Source of the DNA: DASQZT01 sp963728965
GTDB taxonomy: Bacteria > Acidobacteriota > Terriglobia > Bryobacterales > Bryobacteraceae
Assembly: GCA_963728965.1 (NCBI GenBank)
Contig: CAVSMH010000006.1
Location: forward strand, 62,001-126,000
Length of the DNA stretch: 64,000 bases
Reading direction: 5' to 3'
Shown: positions 35,521 through 43,705 of the stretch, piece after piece
Layout: the number at the start of each line of letters is the position of its first letter
How positions within the stretch are numbered: position 1 is the first letter of the stretch
Made by a program: the position numbers and the translations under genes
Notes under the pieces: generated by a model
What the model was told of the DNA's origin: nothing
Databases searched by the model: none
The model's input: the letters and a program-made list of their open reading frames with translations, nothing else

Positions 35521-36857
35521 TGAAACTTCTTGCCGCTTGTATGCTTTGGGCCGCGCCCCTGGCGCTCGCCGCCGACCTGCCCGCCGAGCGCGGTCCGCTC
35601 CCGCTGAGTCTCAAGCGGGCCGTGGAACTGGCTGCTTCGGCGGAGGGGAACACCAATATCCAATTCGCCGGGGAGGCGCTGGCGCAGGCCCGGGCGCGCG
35701 CCGCGCAGGCCCGCAGCGCCCTGCTGCCGAACCTCGATGCTGCGGTGTCGGAGCAGAACTTCACCCGCAACCTCGCCGCCATGGGGATCTCCATCGCGGT
35801 GCCCATTCCCGGGTTTCAGATCCCCACGTTCGTCGGCCCGTTCACTACTCTCGATGCGCGTGTAACCGCCTCGCAGAGTGTGTTCGATTTCGGCGCCATC
35901 CGCCGCTTCCAGTCATCCAAGGTGGGCGTAACGGCGGCCCGATCCGATGTCGAAGCTACCGAGGAGCGCGTTGCGGCGCAGGTGGCCCGCGGGTATCTAG
36001 CGGCGCTGAAGGCCGATACGGATCTCGAAACCGCGCAAGCCAACGTGTCGCTCTCGGAAGCCGTCGTCACCCTCGCCGAGCACCAGAAAGCCGCCGGCAC
36101 CGGGACCGGCATCGAGGTCACCCGCGCCAACGTCCAACTGGCGAACGACCGCCAGCGTCTGCTCCAGGCGCAGAACGCCCGCCGCGAAGCCCACCTGCGC
36201 CTGCTTCGTGTGATGGGAATGCGGCTCGACACCGAACTCGACCTGACGGACAAGCTGCAGTATGTTTCAGTGGATGCCGTCAGCGTGGAGCAGGCGAAGG
36301 CGCTCGCCCAGGCATCGCGGCCCGACCTCAAGGCCCAGCGCGAGCGGGAATCCACCGCACGCCTGTCGGCCAGTGCCACGAAACTCGAACGGCTGCCCTC
36401 CGTCATGGCTTTCGGCGACTATGGCGACAGCGGGACCGGTTTCGGCAGTGCCGTGCCGACGCGGACCTACGGCATCTCGGTGCGTCTGCCGCTGTTCGAT
36501 GGCGGCCGGCGCGATGCCCGGCGCCTGGAATCGGCATCGCAATACCGCGCCGAGCAACTTCGGACCAGCGACCTGAAGGAGCAGGTGGAACTCGATGTGC
36601 GGCTGGCCCTCGACGCCCTACGCTCCGCCGAAGACCAGGTCAAGGTAGCCCGCGAGGGCCTGCAACTCTCCGAGAACGAGCTCACCCAGGCGCGGCGGCG
36701 TTACGAAGCGGGTGTGGCCAACAGCCTCGAAGTGACCGACGCGCAAACCCGCCTGGCGCGCGCCCGCGACAATCAAACGGCGGCATTGTACGGCTACAGC
36801 GTGGCGCGGCTCGACCTGGCCCAGGCCACCGGCAAGGTGCGGAGCTTCGTGCACTAA
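35520..36857 (+). CDS. TolC-family outer-membrane efflux protein
   Basis: 445 residues with a signal peptide (1-19, ALAA). The sequence is an internal duplication of long alpha-helices, including SLKRAVELAASAEGNTNI at the start of the first repeat and VSVRLPLFDGGRRDARRLES before the second, the characteristic strand-and-helix transition of TolC/OprM proteins. It forms the outer-membrane channel of the ABC efflux system encoded downstream. The ATG at 35520 overlaps the tetR stop. Many Ybh-like systems borrow a distant TolC; here it is built into the operon. Confidence 0.9.
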   Translation: MKLLAACMLWAAPLALAADLPAERGPLPLSLKRAVELAASAEGNTNIQFAGEALAQARARAAQARSALLPNLDAAVSEQNFTRNLAAMGISIAVPIPGFQIPTFVGPFTTLDARVTASQSVFDFGAIRRFQSSKVGVTAARSDVEATEERVAAQVARGYLAALKADTDLETAQANVSLSEAVVTLAEHQKAAGTGTGIEVTRANVQLANDRQRLLQAQNARREAHLRLLRVMGMRLDTELDLTDKLQYVSVDAVSVEQAKALAQASRPDLKAQRERESTARLSASATKLERLPSVMAFGDYGDSGTGFGSAVPTRTYGISVRLPLFDGGRRDARRLESASQYRAEQLRTSDLKEQVELDVRLALDALRSAEDQVKVAREGLQLSENELTQARRRYEAGVANSLEVTDAQTRLARARDNQTAALYGYSVARLDLAQATGKVRSFVH

Positions 36858-36879
36858 ATCATCCGGGAGGACTCATCTC

Positions 36880-38055
36880 ATGAAGAAGCGAATCATCATT
36901 CTGGTCCTGTTCCTGGCGGCGGCGGTGATCGCCGTGTACGCATTCCGCGGATCGGCGCACGGGCCCACCAACCGCATCGTGGTTTCCGGCAACATCGAAC
37001 TCCAGGAAGTCAACATCGCATTCAAGACGGCAGGCCGTCTGATCGAGCGCACGGTGGATGAAGGCGACCCGGTGACCAAAGGCCAGGTGATCGGCCGCCT
37101 CGACCGCGATCAGTTGGAGGCGCAGCGCAACCGCGAGTCGGCTGCGCTCGCGGCCGCCCAATCCGTGCTGGCCCAATCGCTCACCGCGGTGGAGTGGGCC
37201 AAGGCGTCGCTGGCCGCCGAACTGGAGCAGCGGGAAGCCGACCTGGTTTCGAGCGAAGCGCGGCTGGCGGAGTTGAAAAACGGCTCGCGTCCCGAGGAAA
37301 AGCAACAGGCCCGGGCCGCGGTGGAAGGTGCGCAATCGGAGATGGAGCGCGCCAAACGCGACTGGGACCGCGCCCAGACGCTCTTCAAAAACGATGACAT
37401 CTCGGCCTCGCAGCACGATCAGTATCGCAACCGCTTCGAAAACGCGGACGCCATGCTGAAACAGAACCGGGAACGCGAAGCGCTGGTGCTGGCCGGTCCG
37501 CGCCGCGAGCAGATCCAGGCCGCCGAAGGGCAGGTGCAGCGGGCGCGCGGGTCCCTGAAAATGGTCCAGGCCAACACGCTCGATATCAAGCGGCGGGAAC
37601 AGGAGATCGCCTCGCGGCGCGCCGATATCGAACGTTCCCGGGCCACGCTCGCGCTGATCGATTCGCAACTCGCCGACACCATCGCGTCGTCTCCGGTGGG
37701 CGGAGTGGTCCTGGTCAAGTCGGCGGATGTGGGAGAAATCGTGGCGCCGGGAACCGCCATTGTCACCGTGGGCGATATCGATCACCCGTGGCTGCGGGGC
37801 TACGTGAACGAGACGGACCTGGGCAAGATCCAACTCGGCTCCACGGCGAAGGTCACCACCGATTCCTATCCGGGCAAAACCTACCAGGGCCGGGTCACCT
37901 TCATCTCCTCGGAAGCCGAGTTCACCCCCAAGCAGATCCAGACGCCGCAGGAGCGCGTGAAGCTGGTCTACCGCATCAAGATCGAGGTGGAGAACGCCAG
38001 GCACGAGCTCAAGTCCAACATGCCCGCCGACGCGGAGATCGTGCTGGAGCCGTGA
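36880..38055 (+). CDS. HlyD-family efflux adaptor (membrane fusion protein)
   Basis: 391 residues. A single N-terminal TM or signal anchor (about 4-22) is followed by a biotinyl-lipoyl half-motif, RIVVSGNIELQEVNIAFKT, a long coiled-coil hairpin (about 75-240), and the second half-motif with ASSPVGGVVLVKSADVGEIV. The beta-barrel region includes TDSYPGKTYQGRVTFISSEAEFTPK, typical of YbhG/YhiI-type adaptors. A GGGAGGA site precedes the ATG. It links the inner-membrane ABC transporter to TolC. Its TGA overlaps the ATPase ATG (TGATG). Confidence 0.92.
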   Translation: MKKRIIILVLFLAAAVIAVYAFRGSAHGPTNRIVVSGNIELQEVNIAFKTAGRLIERTVDEGDPVTKGQVIGRLDRDQLEAQRNRESAALAAAQSVLAQSLTAVEWAKASLAAELEQREADLVSSEARLAELKNGSRPEEKQQARAAVEGAQSEMERAKRDWDRAQTLFKNDDISASQHDQYRNRFENADAMLKQNREREALVLAGPRREQIQAAEGQVQRARGSLKMVQANTLDIKRREQEIASRRADIERSRATLALIDSQLADTIASSPVGGVVLVKSADVGEIVAPGTAIVTVGDIDHPWLRGYVNETDLGKIQLGSTAKVTTDSYPGKTYQGRVTFISSEAEFTPKQIQTPQERVKLVYRIKIEVENARHELKSNMPADAEIVLEP

Positions 38056-38795
38056 TGGACGCCATCATTGAAACCCGCGGCCTTACGCGCCGGTTCGGCT
38101 CGCTGATGGCCGTTGACCACCTGGACCTGACAGTCGCCCGGGGCGAAATCTTCGGCCTGGTGGGTCCGGACGGCGCCGGAAAGACCACCACCCTGCGCAT
38201 GCTGTGCGGGCTCATGGAACCCACTGAAGGGAGCGTCCGGGTGGCCGGCCACGATGCCGCCCGCGAGGCGCAGGCGGTGAAGGACCAGATCGGCTACATG
38301 GCCCAACGGTTCGGCTTGTATCAGGACCTGACCGTGGAAGAGAACATGATCTTCTATGCCGACCTGTTCGGCGTCGCCAGCGCCGAGCGCGAGGCCCTCA
38401 CCGCCCGACTGCTGCGCATGACGCGCATGGAGCCCTTCCGCGAACGGTACGCCGGCCGCCTTTCGGGAGGCATGAAACAGAAACTGGCGTTGATGTGCAC
38501 GCTGCTCCACCGCCCGCAGATCCTCTTTTTGGACGAACCCACCAACGGGGTCGACCCGGTTTCGCGGCGCGACTTCTGGGCGATCCTTTACCAGTTGCTG
38601 AAGGACGGCATTACCATCTTCATGACCACGGCCTATCTCGACGAAGCCGAACGCTGCAATCGCGTGGGTCTCATGCACAAAGGCAAACTGATCCGCTGCT
38701 CCCCGCCGGACGATATGAAGCGCGAGGCCCATGCCGCCACTCTCGAAGGCGCATTCATCGCGGCCATTCGGGAAGTGGAAGGAGCCGTTACATGA
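38055..38795 (+). CDS. ABC transporter ATPase, first subunit (YbhF N-half-like)
   Basis: 246 residues. Walker A is GPDGAGKTT with Asp instead of the usual Asn in position 3, as in the first half of E. coli YbhF. Q-loop YMAQRFGLYQDLTVEEN, signature LSGGMKQKLALM, Walker B ILFLDEPTNGVDP and an H-loop region where Ala replaces the usual His (MTTAYLDEAERC) follow. The missing switch His suggests that this is the degenerate partner of a heterodimer. Its ATG overlaps the HlyD stop; the next ATPase overlaps its own stop by ATGA. Confidence 0.92.
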   Translation: MDAIIETRGLTRRFGSLMAVDHLDLTVARGEIFGLVGPDGAGKTTTLRMLCGLMEPTEGSVRVAGHDAAREAQAVKDQIGYMAQRFGLYQDLTVEENMIFYADLFGVASAEREALTARLLRMTRMEPFRERYAGRLSGGMKQKLALMCTLLHRPQILFLDEPTNGVDPVSRRDFWAILYQLLKDGITIFMTTAYLDEAERCNRVGLMHKGKLIRCSPPDDMKREAHAATLEGAFIAAIREVEGAVT

Positions 38796-39733
38796 CGGAG
38801 ACCGCGGTCGAGATCGATGACATGGTGAAGCGATTCGGCGCGTTCGTGGCGGTAGACCACGTATCGCTCCAGGTACAGAAGGGCGAGATCTTCGGCTTCC
38901 TGGGCCCGAATGGCGCGGGCAAGTCCACCACCATCCGCATGCTGTGCGGCCTGTTGACCCCCACCTCCGGCCGCGGCGCGGTGAACGGCTTCGATGTCGC
39001 CAGCCAACCCGAAGAGATCCGCCGGAGCATCGGCTACATGTCGCAGAAGTTTTCGCTGTACGACGACCTCACGGTCGAAGAGAACATCGACTTTTTCACC
39101 GGCATCTACGGCGTCCCGCGCGACCAGCGGGCCGCGCGCAAACGGTACGTACTCGAAATGGCCAACCTGGCGGAGCGGCGCGGGGCGCTCACACGAACGC
39201 TGGCCGGAGGGTGGAAGCAGCGCCTGGCGCTGGGCTGCGCGATTCTCCACGATCCGCCGGTGCTGTTCCTCGACGAGCCCACCTCGGGCGTGGACCCCAT
39301 CGCCCGCGGCGCGTTCTGGAAGTTGATCCACGAGCTGTCCGATTCCGGCCACACGATTTTCGTCAGTACCCACTACATGGACGAGGCGGAATATTGCAAC
39401 CGCCTGGCGCTGATGTACCGCGGCAAAGTGATTGCCCTGGGCACGCCGGCCGAATTGAAACGCGGCCTTACGGCGCACAGCCTGCTGCAACTCGACACCT
39501 CCGATCCGCTGGACACGATGCGCGCGCTCGAAGGCGTTCCAGGTGTGCGGGACGTAGCGGTGTTCGGTGGCGGCCTGCATGTGACGGTAGACGATCCGGC
39601 GGCCGCATCCCCGCGTATCCGGCAGGCGCTCGCGGCCAACGGCATCAGCATGAAACGTATCGAATCGATCGAGCCGTCAATGGAAGACGTCTTTGTAGCC
39701 ATGATTGAAGCGGAGGAGCGCAAAGCCGCATGA
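38792..39733 (+). CDS. ABC transporter ATPase, second subunit (YbhF C-half-like)
   Basis: 313 residues. Walker A GPNGAGKST, Q-loop YMSQKFSLYDDL, signature variant LAGGWKQRLALG, Walker B VLFLDEPTSGVDP, and the H-loop His in VSTHYMDEAEYC. A C-terminal extension of about 90 residues resembles the DUF4162-type tail seen in ABC-2 ATPases. Together with the preceding subunit it forms a two-ATPase motor; in E. coli the equivalents are one fused protein. ATGA overlaps occur at both ends (38792 and 39730). Confidence 0.93.
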   Translation: MTETAVEIDDMVKRFGAFVAVDHVSLQVQKGEIFGFLGPNGAGKSTTIRMLCGLLTPTSGRGAVNGFDVASQPEEIRRSIGYMSQKFSLYDDLTVEENIDFFTGIYGVPRDQRAARKRYVLEMANLAERRGALTRTLAGGWKQRLALGCAILHDPPVLFLDEPTSGVDPIARGAFWKLIHELSDSGHTIFVSTHYMDEAEYCNRLALMYRGKVIALGTPAELKRGLTAHSLLQLDTSDPLDTMRALEGVPGVRDVAVFGGGLHVTVDDPAAASPRIRQALAANGISMKRIESIEPSMEDVFVAMIEAEERKAA

Positions 39734-40863
39734 GCTATCGCCGGCTCCGAGCCATTTTCGTCAAAGAGATCCACCATATCACTCGCGACGCGCGCAGCCT
39801 CGCTATGGCTCTGGCGGTACCGATCATGTTCCTGGTGCTGTTCGGATACGGGCTGAGCCTGGATGTGGACCGCATCCCGACCCTGGTCTACGACCGGGAC
39901 GGCACCGCCGCCAGCCGCGACCTGATCCGCCGCTTTCAGGGATCGCGATACTTCGATATCCGCGGCGCCGTGGACAATTACGCTGCCATCGAGCGCGGCA
40001 TCGACCGCAACCGCATCCTGATGGCGGTGGTGGTCCCCCGCGACTATTCCGCGAATGTCGCCGCCGGCCGCGAGGCGCCGGTGCAATTGCTGCTCGACGG
40101 CAGCGATTCGAACACCGCCTCGATCGCGCTGGGCTACGCCGAGAACCTGGTCCGCAGCTACTCGCTCGAACTCCGCACCAACTCCATGAACCGGCGCGGC
40201 GGCGAACGGCTGGTGTCGCCGGTCGATGCGCGCCTGCGCGTCTGGTACAACAGTTCCCTGGAATCCAAGAACTACGTGGTGCCGGGCCTGATCGCAGTGA
40301 TCCTCCAGATCATCGCCGCGCTGCTCACCTCGCTCACCATCGCCCGCGAATGGGAGATGGGCACCATGGAGCAGATCCTCTCCACGCCGCTTCGTCCGGC
40401 CGAAATGGTTCTCGGCAAGATGCTGGCCTATTTCCTGGTGGGCCTGGCCGATGCCGCGATCGCCGTAGTGGTGGGAGTGTTCATCTTTCAGGTGCCGTTC
40501 CGCGGCAGCCTCGGATTGATGGCGCTTTCGACGTGCGTCTTCCTGTTCGGCGCGCTGTTCTGGGGCATCTTCATTTCGGCCTCCGCCCGGACGCAGCTTC
40601 AGGCGTACCAGATGGGCATTCTCAGCTCGTTCCTCCCGGCGTTTCTGCTTTCCGGATTCGTCTATGCGATCGACACCATGCCCACGGTCATTCAAGGGTT
40701 CACTTACATCGTGCCCGCGCGCTACGTGGTCACGATCCTGAAGGGCGTCTTCCTGAAAGGCGTAGGACTGCGGGTGCTGTGGGGCCAACTGTTTTTTCTG
40801 GCGATCTACGCGGTCATCATCTTTATCCTGGCCACCCGCAAACTGAATCGAAAACTGGCATGA
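39730..40863 (+). CDS. ABC-2 type permease, first subunit (YbhS-like)
   Basis: 377 residues. TM1 (about 25-45) is preceded by the cytoplasmic VKEIHHITRDARSLAMAL motif, followed by a large periplasmic domain (about 50-170) containing LLDGSDSNTASIALGY, then a block of five TM helices with EWEMGTMEQILSTPLRPAE, the typical ABC-2 coupling segment. It pairs with the next permease as a heterodimer. Its ATG overlaps the preceding ATPase stop. Confidence 0.92.
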   Translation: MSYRRLRAIFVKEIHHITRDARSLAMALAVPIMFLVLFGYGLSLDVDRIPTLVYDRDGTAASRDLIRRFQGSRYFDIRGAVDNYAAIERGIDRNRILMAVVVPRDYSANVAAGREAPVQLLLDGSDSNTASIALGYAENLVRSYSLELRTNSMNRRGGERLVSPVDARLRVWYNSSLESKNYVVPGLIAVILQIIAALLTSLTIAREWEMGTMEQILSTPLRPAEMVLGKMLAYFLVGLADAAIAVVVGVFIFQVPFRGSLGLMALSTCVFLFGALFWGIFISASARTQLQAYQMGILSSFLPAFLLSGFVYAIDTMPTVIQGFTYIVPARYVVTILKGVFLKGVGLRVLWGQLFFLAIYAVIIFILATRKLNRKLA

Positions 40864-40883
40864 GCCGGCACGGGAGTTGAGCG

Positions 40884-42035
40884 ATGTGGGAACGAATCCT
40901 CGTCATACTACGCAAGGAATTCATCCAGGCGCTGCGCGAACCCCGCATGCGCGTGCTGCTGTTCGTGCCGCCCATGGTGCAGACCATCGTGTTCGGCTTC
41001 GCGGTGAACCTCGATGTGGACCACGCCCGCATAGGGTGGATGGATCTCGACCGCACCCCGGCGAGCCGCGAGCTGCGCGCGCGGTTCGAAGGATCGGGCC
41101 GCTTCGACGTGGTGTTGACGCCCCGTAACGAATACGAGGTGCAGCAGGCGCTCGACCGCGGGGAGGCCCAGGCCGTGGTGCGCGTGCTGCCCGGATTCGC
41201 GCGCGACCTCCAGCGCGCCCGGCCCACCGAAGTACAGGTGCTGGTGGACGGCACCAACTCCAACACCGCATCGCTGGTTTCGAGCTACGCCGGCGCGGTG
41301 ATTGCCGACTTCGCCTCGAGCGCCCTGGCGAACCAGCAGAGCGTGCGCCTGCTGACGCGAAGCCCGGGTGCCCCCGTCAATCTCGCTTCGCCGCAGGTGA
41401 CGGCGCGCAGCCGGGTCTGGTTCAATCCCGATCTCTACAGCCGCAACTACTTCGTGCCGGGCGTGGTGGCCAACATCATCATGATGGTGACCCTGATGCT
41501 CACCGCGATGGCCATCGTGCGCGAGAAAGAGATCGGCACCATGGAGCAGTTAATGGTGACGCCGATCCGGCCGCTGGAGCTGATGCTCGGCAAGACCCTG
41601 CCCTTTGCGCTGGTGGGATTGCTGGACGTGGCGCTGGTCTCGACCATCGCCCTGGTGGTGTTTCGCATCCCGTTCCGCGGCAGCGTGCTGCTGCTGTTTT
41701 TCTGCGCGGTTCTATTCCTGATGACGACGCTCGGCGCGGGGCTGCTGCTCTCCACCATTTCACAAACCCAGCAGCAGGCGATGATGTCTTCGTTCTTTTT
41801 TTCGATGCCCGCGTTCATGCTCAGCGGGTTCGCCTTCCCGATTCGCAACATGCCGGCCGCAGTCCAGTACCTCTCCTACCTGAACCCGCTGCGGTACTTC
41901 ATCGAGATCGTGCGCGGCCTGTTTCTCAAGGGGGTGGGCATTTCGATCCTATGGCCGCAAATGCTGTGCCTGGCCCTGTATGGCACGACGGTGCTGGGCC
42001 TGGCGGCGGCGCGGTTCCACAAGAAACTGGATTAA
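40884..42035 (+). CDS. ABC-2 type permease, second subunit (YbhR-like)
   Basis: 383 residues with the same architecture as its neighbour: RKEFIQALREPRMRVLLFV, then TM1, a periplasmic domain with LVDGTNSNTASLVSSYAGA, and five TM helices with EKEIGTMEQLMVTPIRPLE. The two permeases are clear paralogues produced by duplication. It starts 20 bp after the first permease. The product probably exports drugs or lipophilic compounds together with HlyD and TolC. Confidence 0.92.
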   Translation: MWERILVILRKEFIQALREPRMRVLLFVPPMVQTIVFGFAVNLDVDHARIGWMDLDRTPASRELRARFEGSGRFDVVLTPRNEYEVQQALDRGEAQAVVRVLPGFARDLQRARPTEVQVLVDGTNSNTASLVSSYAGAVIADFASSALANQQSVRLLTRSPGAPVNLASPQVTARSRVWFNPDLYSRNYFVPGVVANIIMMVTLMLTAMAIVREKEIGTMEQLMVTPIRPLELMLGKTLPFALVGLLDVALVSTIALVVFRIPFRGSVLLLFFCAVLFLMTTLGAGLLLSTISQTQQQAMMSSFFFSMPAFMLSGFAFPIRNMPAAVQYLSYLNPLRYFIEIVRGLFLKGVGISILWPQMLCLALYGTTVLGLAAARFHKKLD

Positions 42036-42038
42036 GCC

Positions 42039-42437
42039 ATGACTCCCTTCGAAGTGGCCATCGCCATTGCACCATCCGACATCGATGGACTGGGGCACGT
42101 CAACAACGTCACCTACGTGCGCTGGGTCCAGGAGGCGGCCGTCGCGCACTGGACCACGACCGCGCCCGCGGCGGACCAGGAGAAACTGCTCTGGATCGTG
42201 CTCCGGCACGAGATCGATTACAAGCTGCCGGCGCGGCCCGGCGACCGGATCATCGCCCGCACCTGGGTAGGCAGCGCGACGCGCCTGCGGTTCGAGCGCC
42301 ACACCGAGATCCTCCGCGCCGGCGACCGCACCCTGCTCGCCAAGGCCGTCACGGTGTGGTGTCCGGTGGATGCGCAGACGCTCCGTCCGACCGCCGTCAG
42401 CGCCGCTCTACGGGCGAGTTTTTCGGTGGATCCGTAG
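42039..42437 (+). CDS. Acyl-CoA thioesterase, hotdog fold (YbgC/FcbC type)
   Basis: 132 residues. The motif PSDIDGLGHVNNVTYVRWVQE is the 4HBT signature with the catalytic Asp16, followed by LLWIVLRHEIDYKLPARPGD, typical of the family. It hydrolyses small acyl-CoA or acyl-ACP thioesters in the cytoplasm. It lies only 3 bp after the last permease gene and is probably co-transcribed with the efflux operon; no specific link to efflux is known, so it may be a passenger. Confidence 0.88.
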   Translation: MTPFEVAIAIAPSDIDGLGHVNNVTYVRWVQEAAVAHWTTTAPAADQEKLLWIVLRHEIDYKLPARPGDRIIARTWVGSATRLRFERHTEILRAGDRTLLAKAVTVWCPVDAQTLRPTAVSAALRASFSVDP

Positions 42438-42449
42438 CAGCGGGCAGCG

Positions 42450-43649
42450 TTACCAGTCCAGCTTCAAGTGCGCTTCGTACCGATCGGTGCTTTTCCAGAG
42501 TTCGTCCCAGGTGACTTCGCGATTGTGGTAGGCCGCGGTGCGCCCCAGAATGCTGGAGAGCGTCGAGTCCACCGCCGATTCGGCATTGTCCAGGTACTTG
42601 CCGCTCTGGACGCCGGCCACGAAATCCTTGATGTTGGTGATGGCCCCGCCGGTGAAGGTATCGTCCTTCTCGGTTCCCATCCACTTGTTCTCTCCGGTGA
42701 TCCGCACCGAGCCGCCGTAGTTGGCGTCCACCGCGCCCTTGCGGCCGAAACAGCGCACGGTCAGCGAGCTGAAGCTGCCGGTCAACTGGTGCGAGCTGAA
42801 ATCGGCGTGCACGTTGTTGGGGTAGGTGTAGGTGACTGCGAAGTGGTCCCACACGTCGCCGGTGTTGTAGGGCGTGCCGCGCCAGTCCACGCGCCCGCCC
42901 GTACCGTAAGCTTTGATGGGATGCCCTTTCAGATACCAGTTGGCCAGATCGATGACGTGAATGTTCTGCTCCACGATGATGTCGCCGCTGAGCGTTTTGT
43001 CCATGACCCAGTTCCGGATGCGGACCTCGCCGGGATCCATCCCCGGCTTGGACCGGTCGGCGGTCGGGCGGCCGGCATAGTAATAGATCTGGGCGAGCGC
43101 GACATCGCCGATATCGCCGCGGTGCACCCGCGTTGCCGCCTCCTGAAAGACCGGCCGTGCGCGGGTCTGAAGATCGACGAAGAAGCTGCGCTTTCCCTTG
43201 GCCTTGCGGCTGGCCTCCAGGATGGTTTTGCAGCCCGGCACGTCCGCCGCCACCGGTTTGGCGAGGTACACGTGCTTGCCCGCGTTCACCGCTGCCATGG
43301 CGTGCTCGGGGTGGTAGTACACGGGCGACTCGATCACCACCGCATCCAGTTTGGAGTTCGCCAGTTCTTTGGCGGCGTCGGGCCCGTGGTAAGCGCGCGA
43401 GGGTTCCACATGAAACGCCTCCCGCGTTTTGTCGAGATTGTCGTGCAACACGTCGGCCAGCGCCACGATCCGAATGTTGACGTGCTCCTGGAACAGCTTG
43501 CCGATCCAGTTGCCCCGTCCACCGCAACCGGCGATGCCGATCTCGAGAGCGGAATTGGCCTGGTAGCCGAACACTGTCTGCGGGCTGGCGATCAACAGAC
43601 CGGCCGCCGAGGAAACGAACGCGCGACGCCCGATAGACCCTTGCTCCAT
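42450..43649 (-). CDS. Tat-exported Gfo/Idh/MocA family oxidoreductase
   Basis: 399 residues. A twin-arginine signal begins GRRAFVSSAAG. The Rossmann loop IGIAGCGGRGNWIG binds the nicotinamide cofactor, EKP is replaced by AKPVAADV (LAKPVA at about 131), and the C-terminal domain carries YAGRPT and the NIHVIDLANWYLKG segment expected for the family. Exported oxidoreductases of this kind are common in acidobacteria and planctomycetes and probably act on sugars or keto-sugars with a tightly bound cofactor. It is the last gene of a minus-strand run with the DUF5916 and GH88 genes. Confidence 0.88.
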   Translation of the reverse strand: MEQGSIGRRAFVSSAAGLLIASPQTVFGYQANSALEIGIAGCGGRGNWIGKLFQEHVNIRIVALADVLHDNLDKTREAFHVEPSRAYHGPDAAKELANSKLDAVVIESPVYYHPEHAMAAVNAGKHVYLAKPVAADVPGCKTILEASRKAKGKRSFFVDLQTRARPVFQEAATRVHRGDIGDVALAQIYYYAGRPTADRSKPGMDPGEVRIRNWVMDKTLSGDIIVEQNIHVIDLANWYLKGHPIKAYGTGGRVDWRGTPYNTGDVWDHFAVTYTYPNNVHADFSSHQLTGSFSSLTVRCFGRKGAVDANYGGSVRITGENKWMGTEKDDTFTGGAITNIKDFVAGVQSGKYLDNAESAVDSTLSSILGRTAAYHNREVTWDELWKSTDRYEAHLKLDW

Positions 43650-43705
43650 TGCGCTTCTCCTTTCTGATAAGCGTAGCGCGTTGAAATGCGCCGCGCCCGG
43701 GACGA

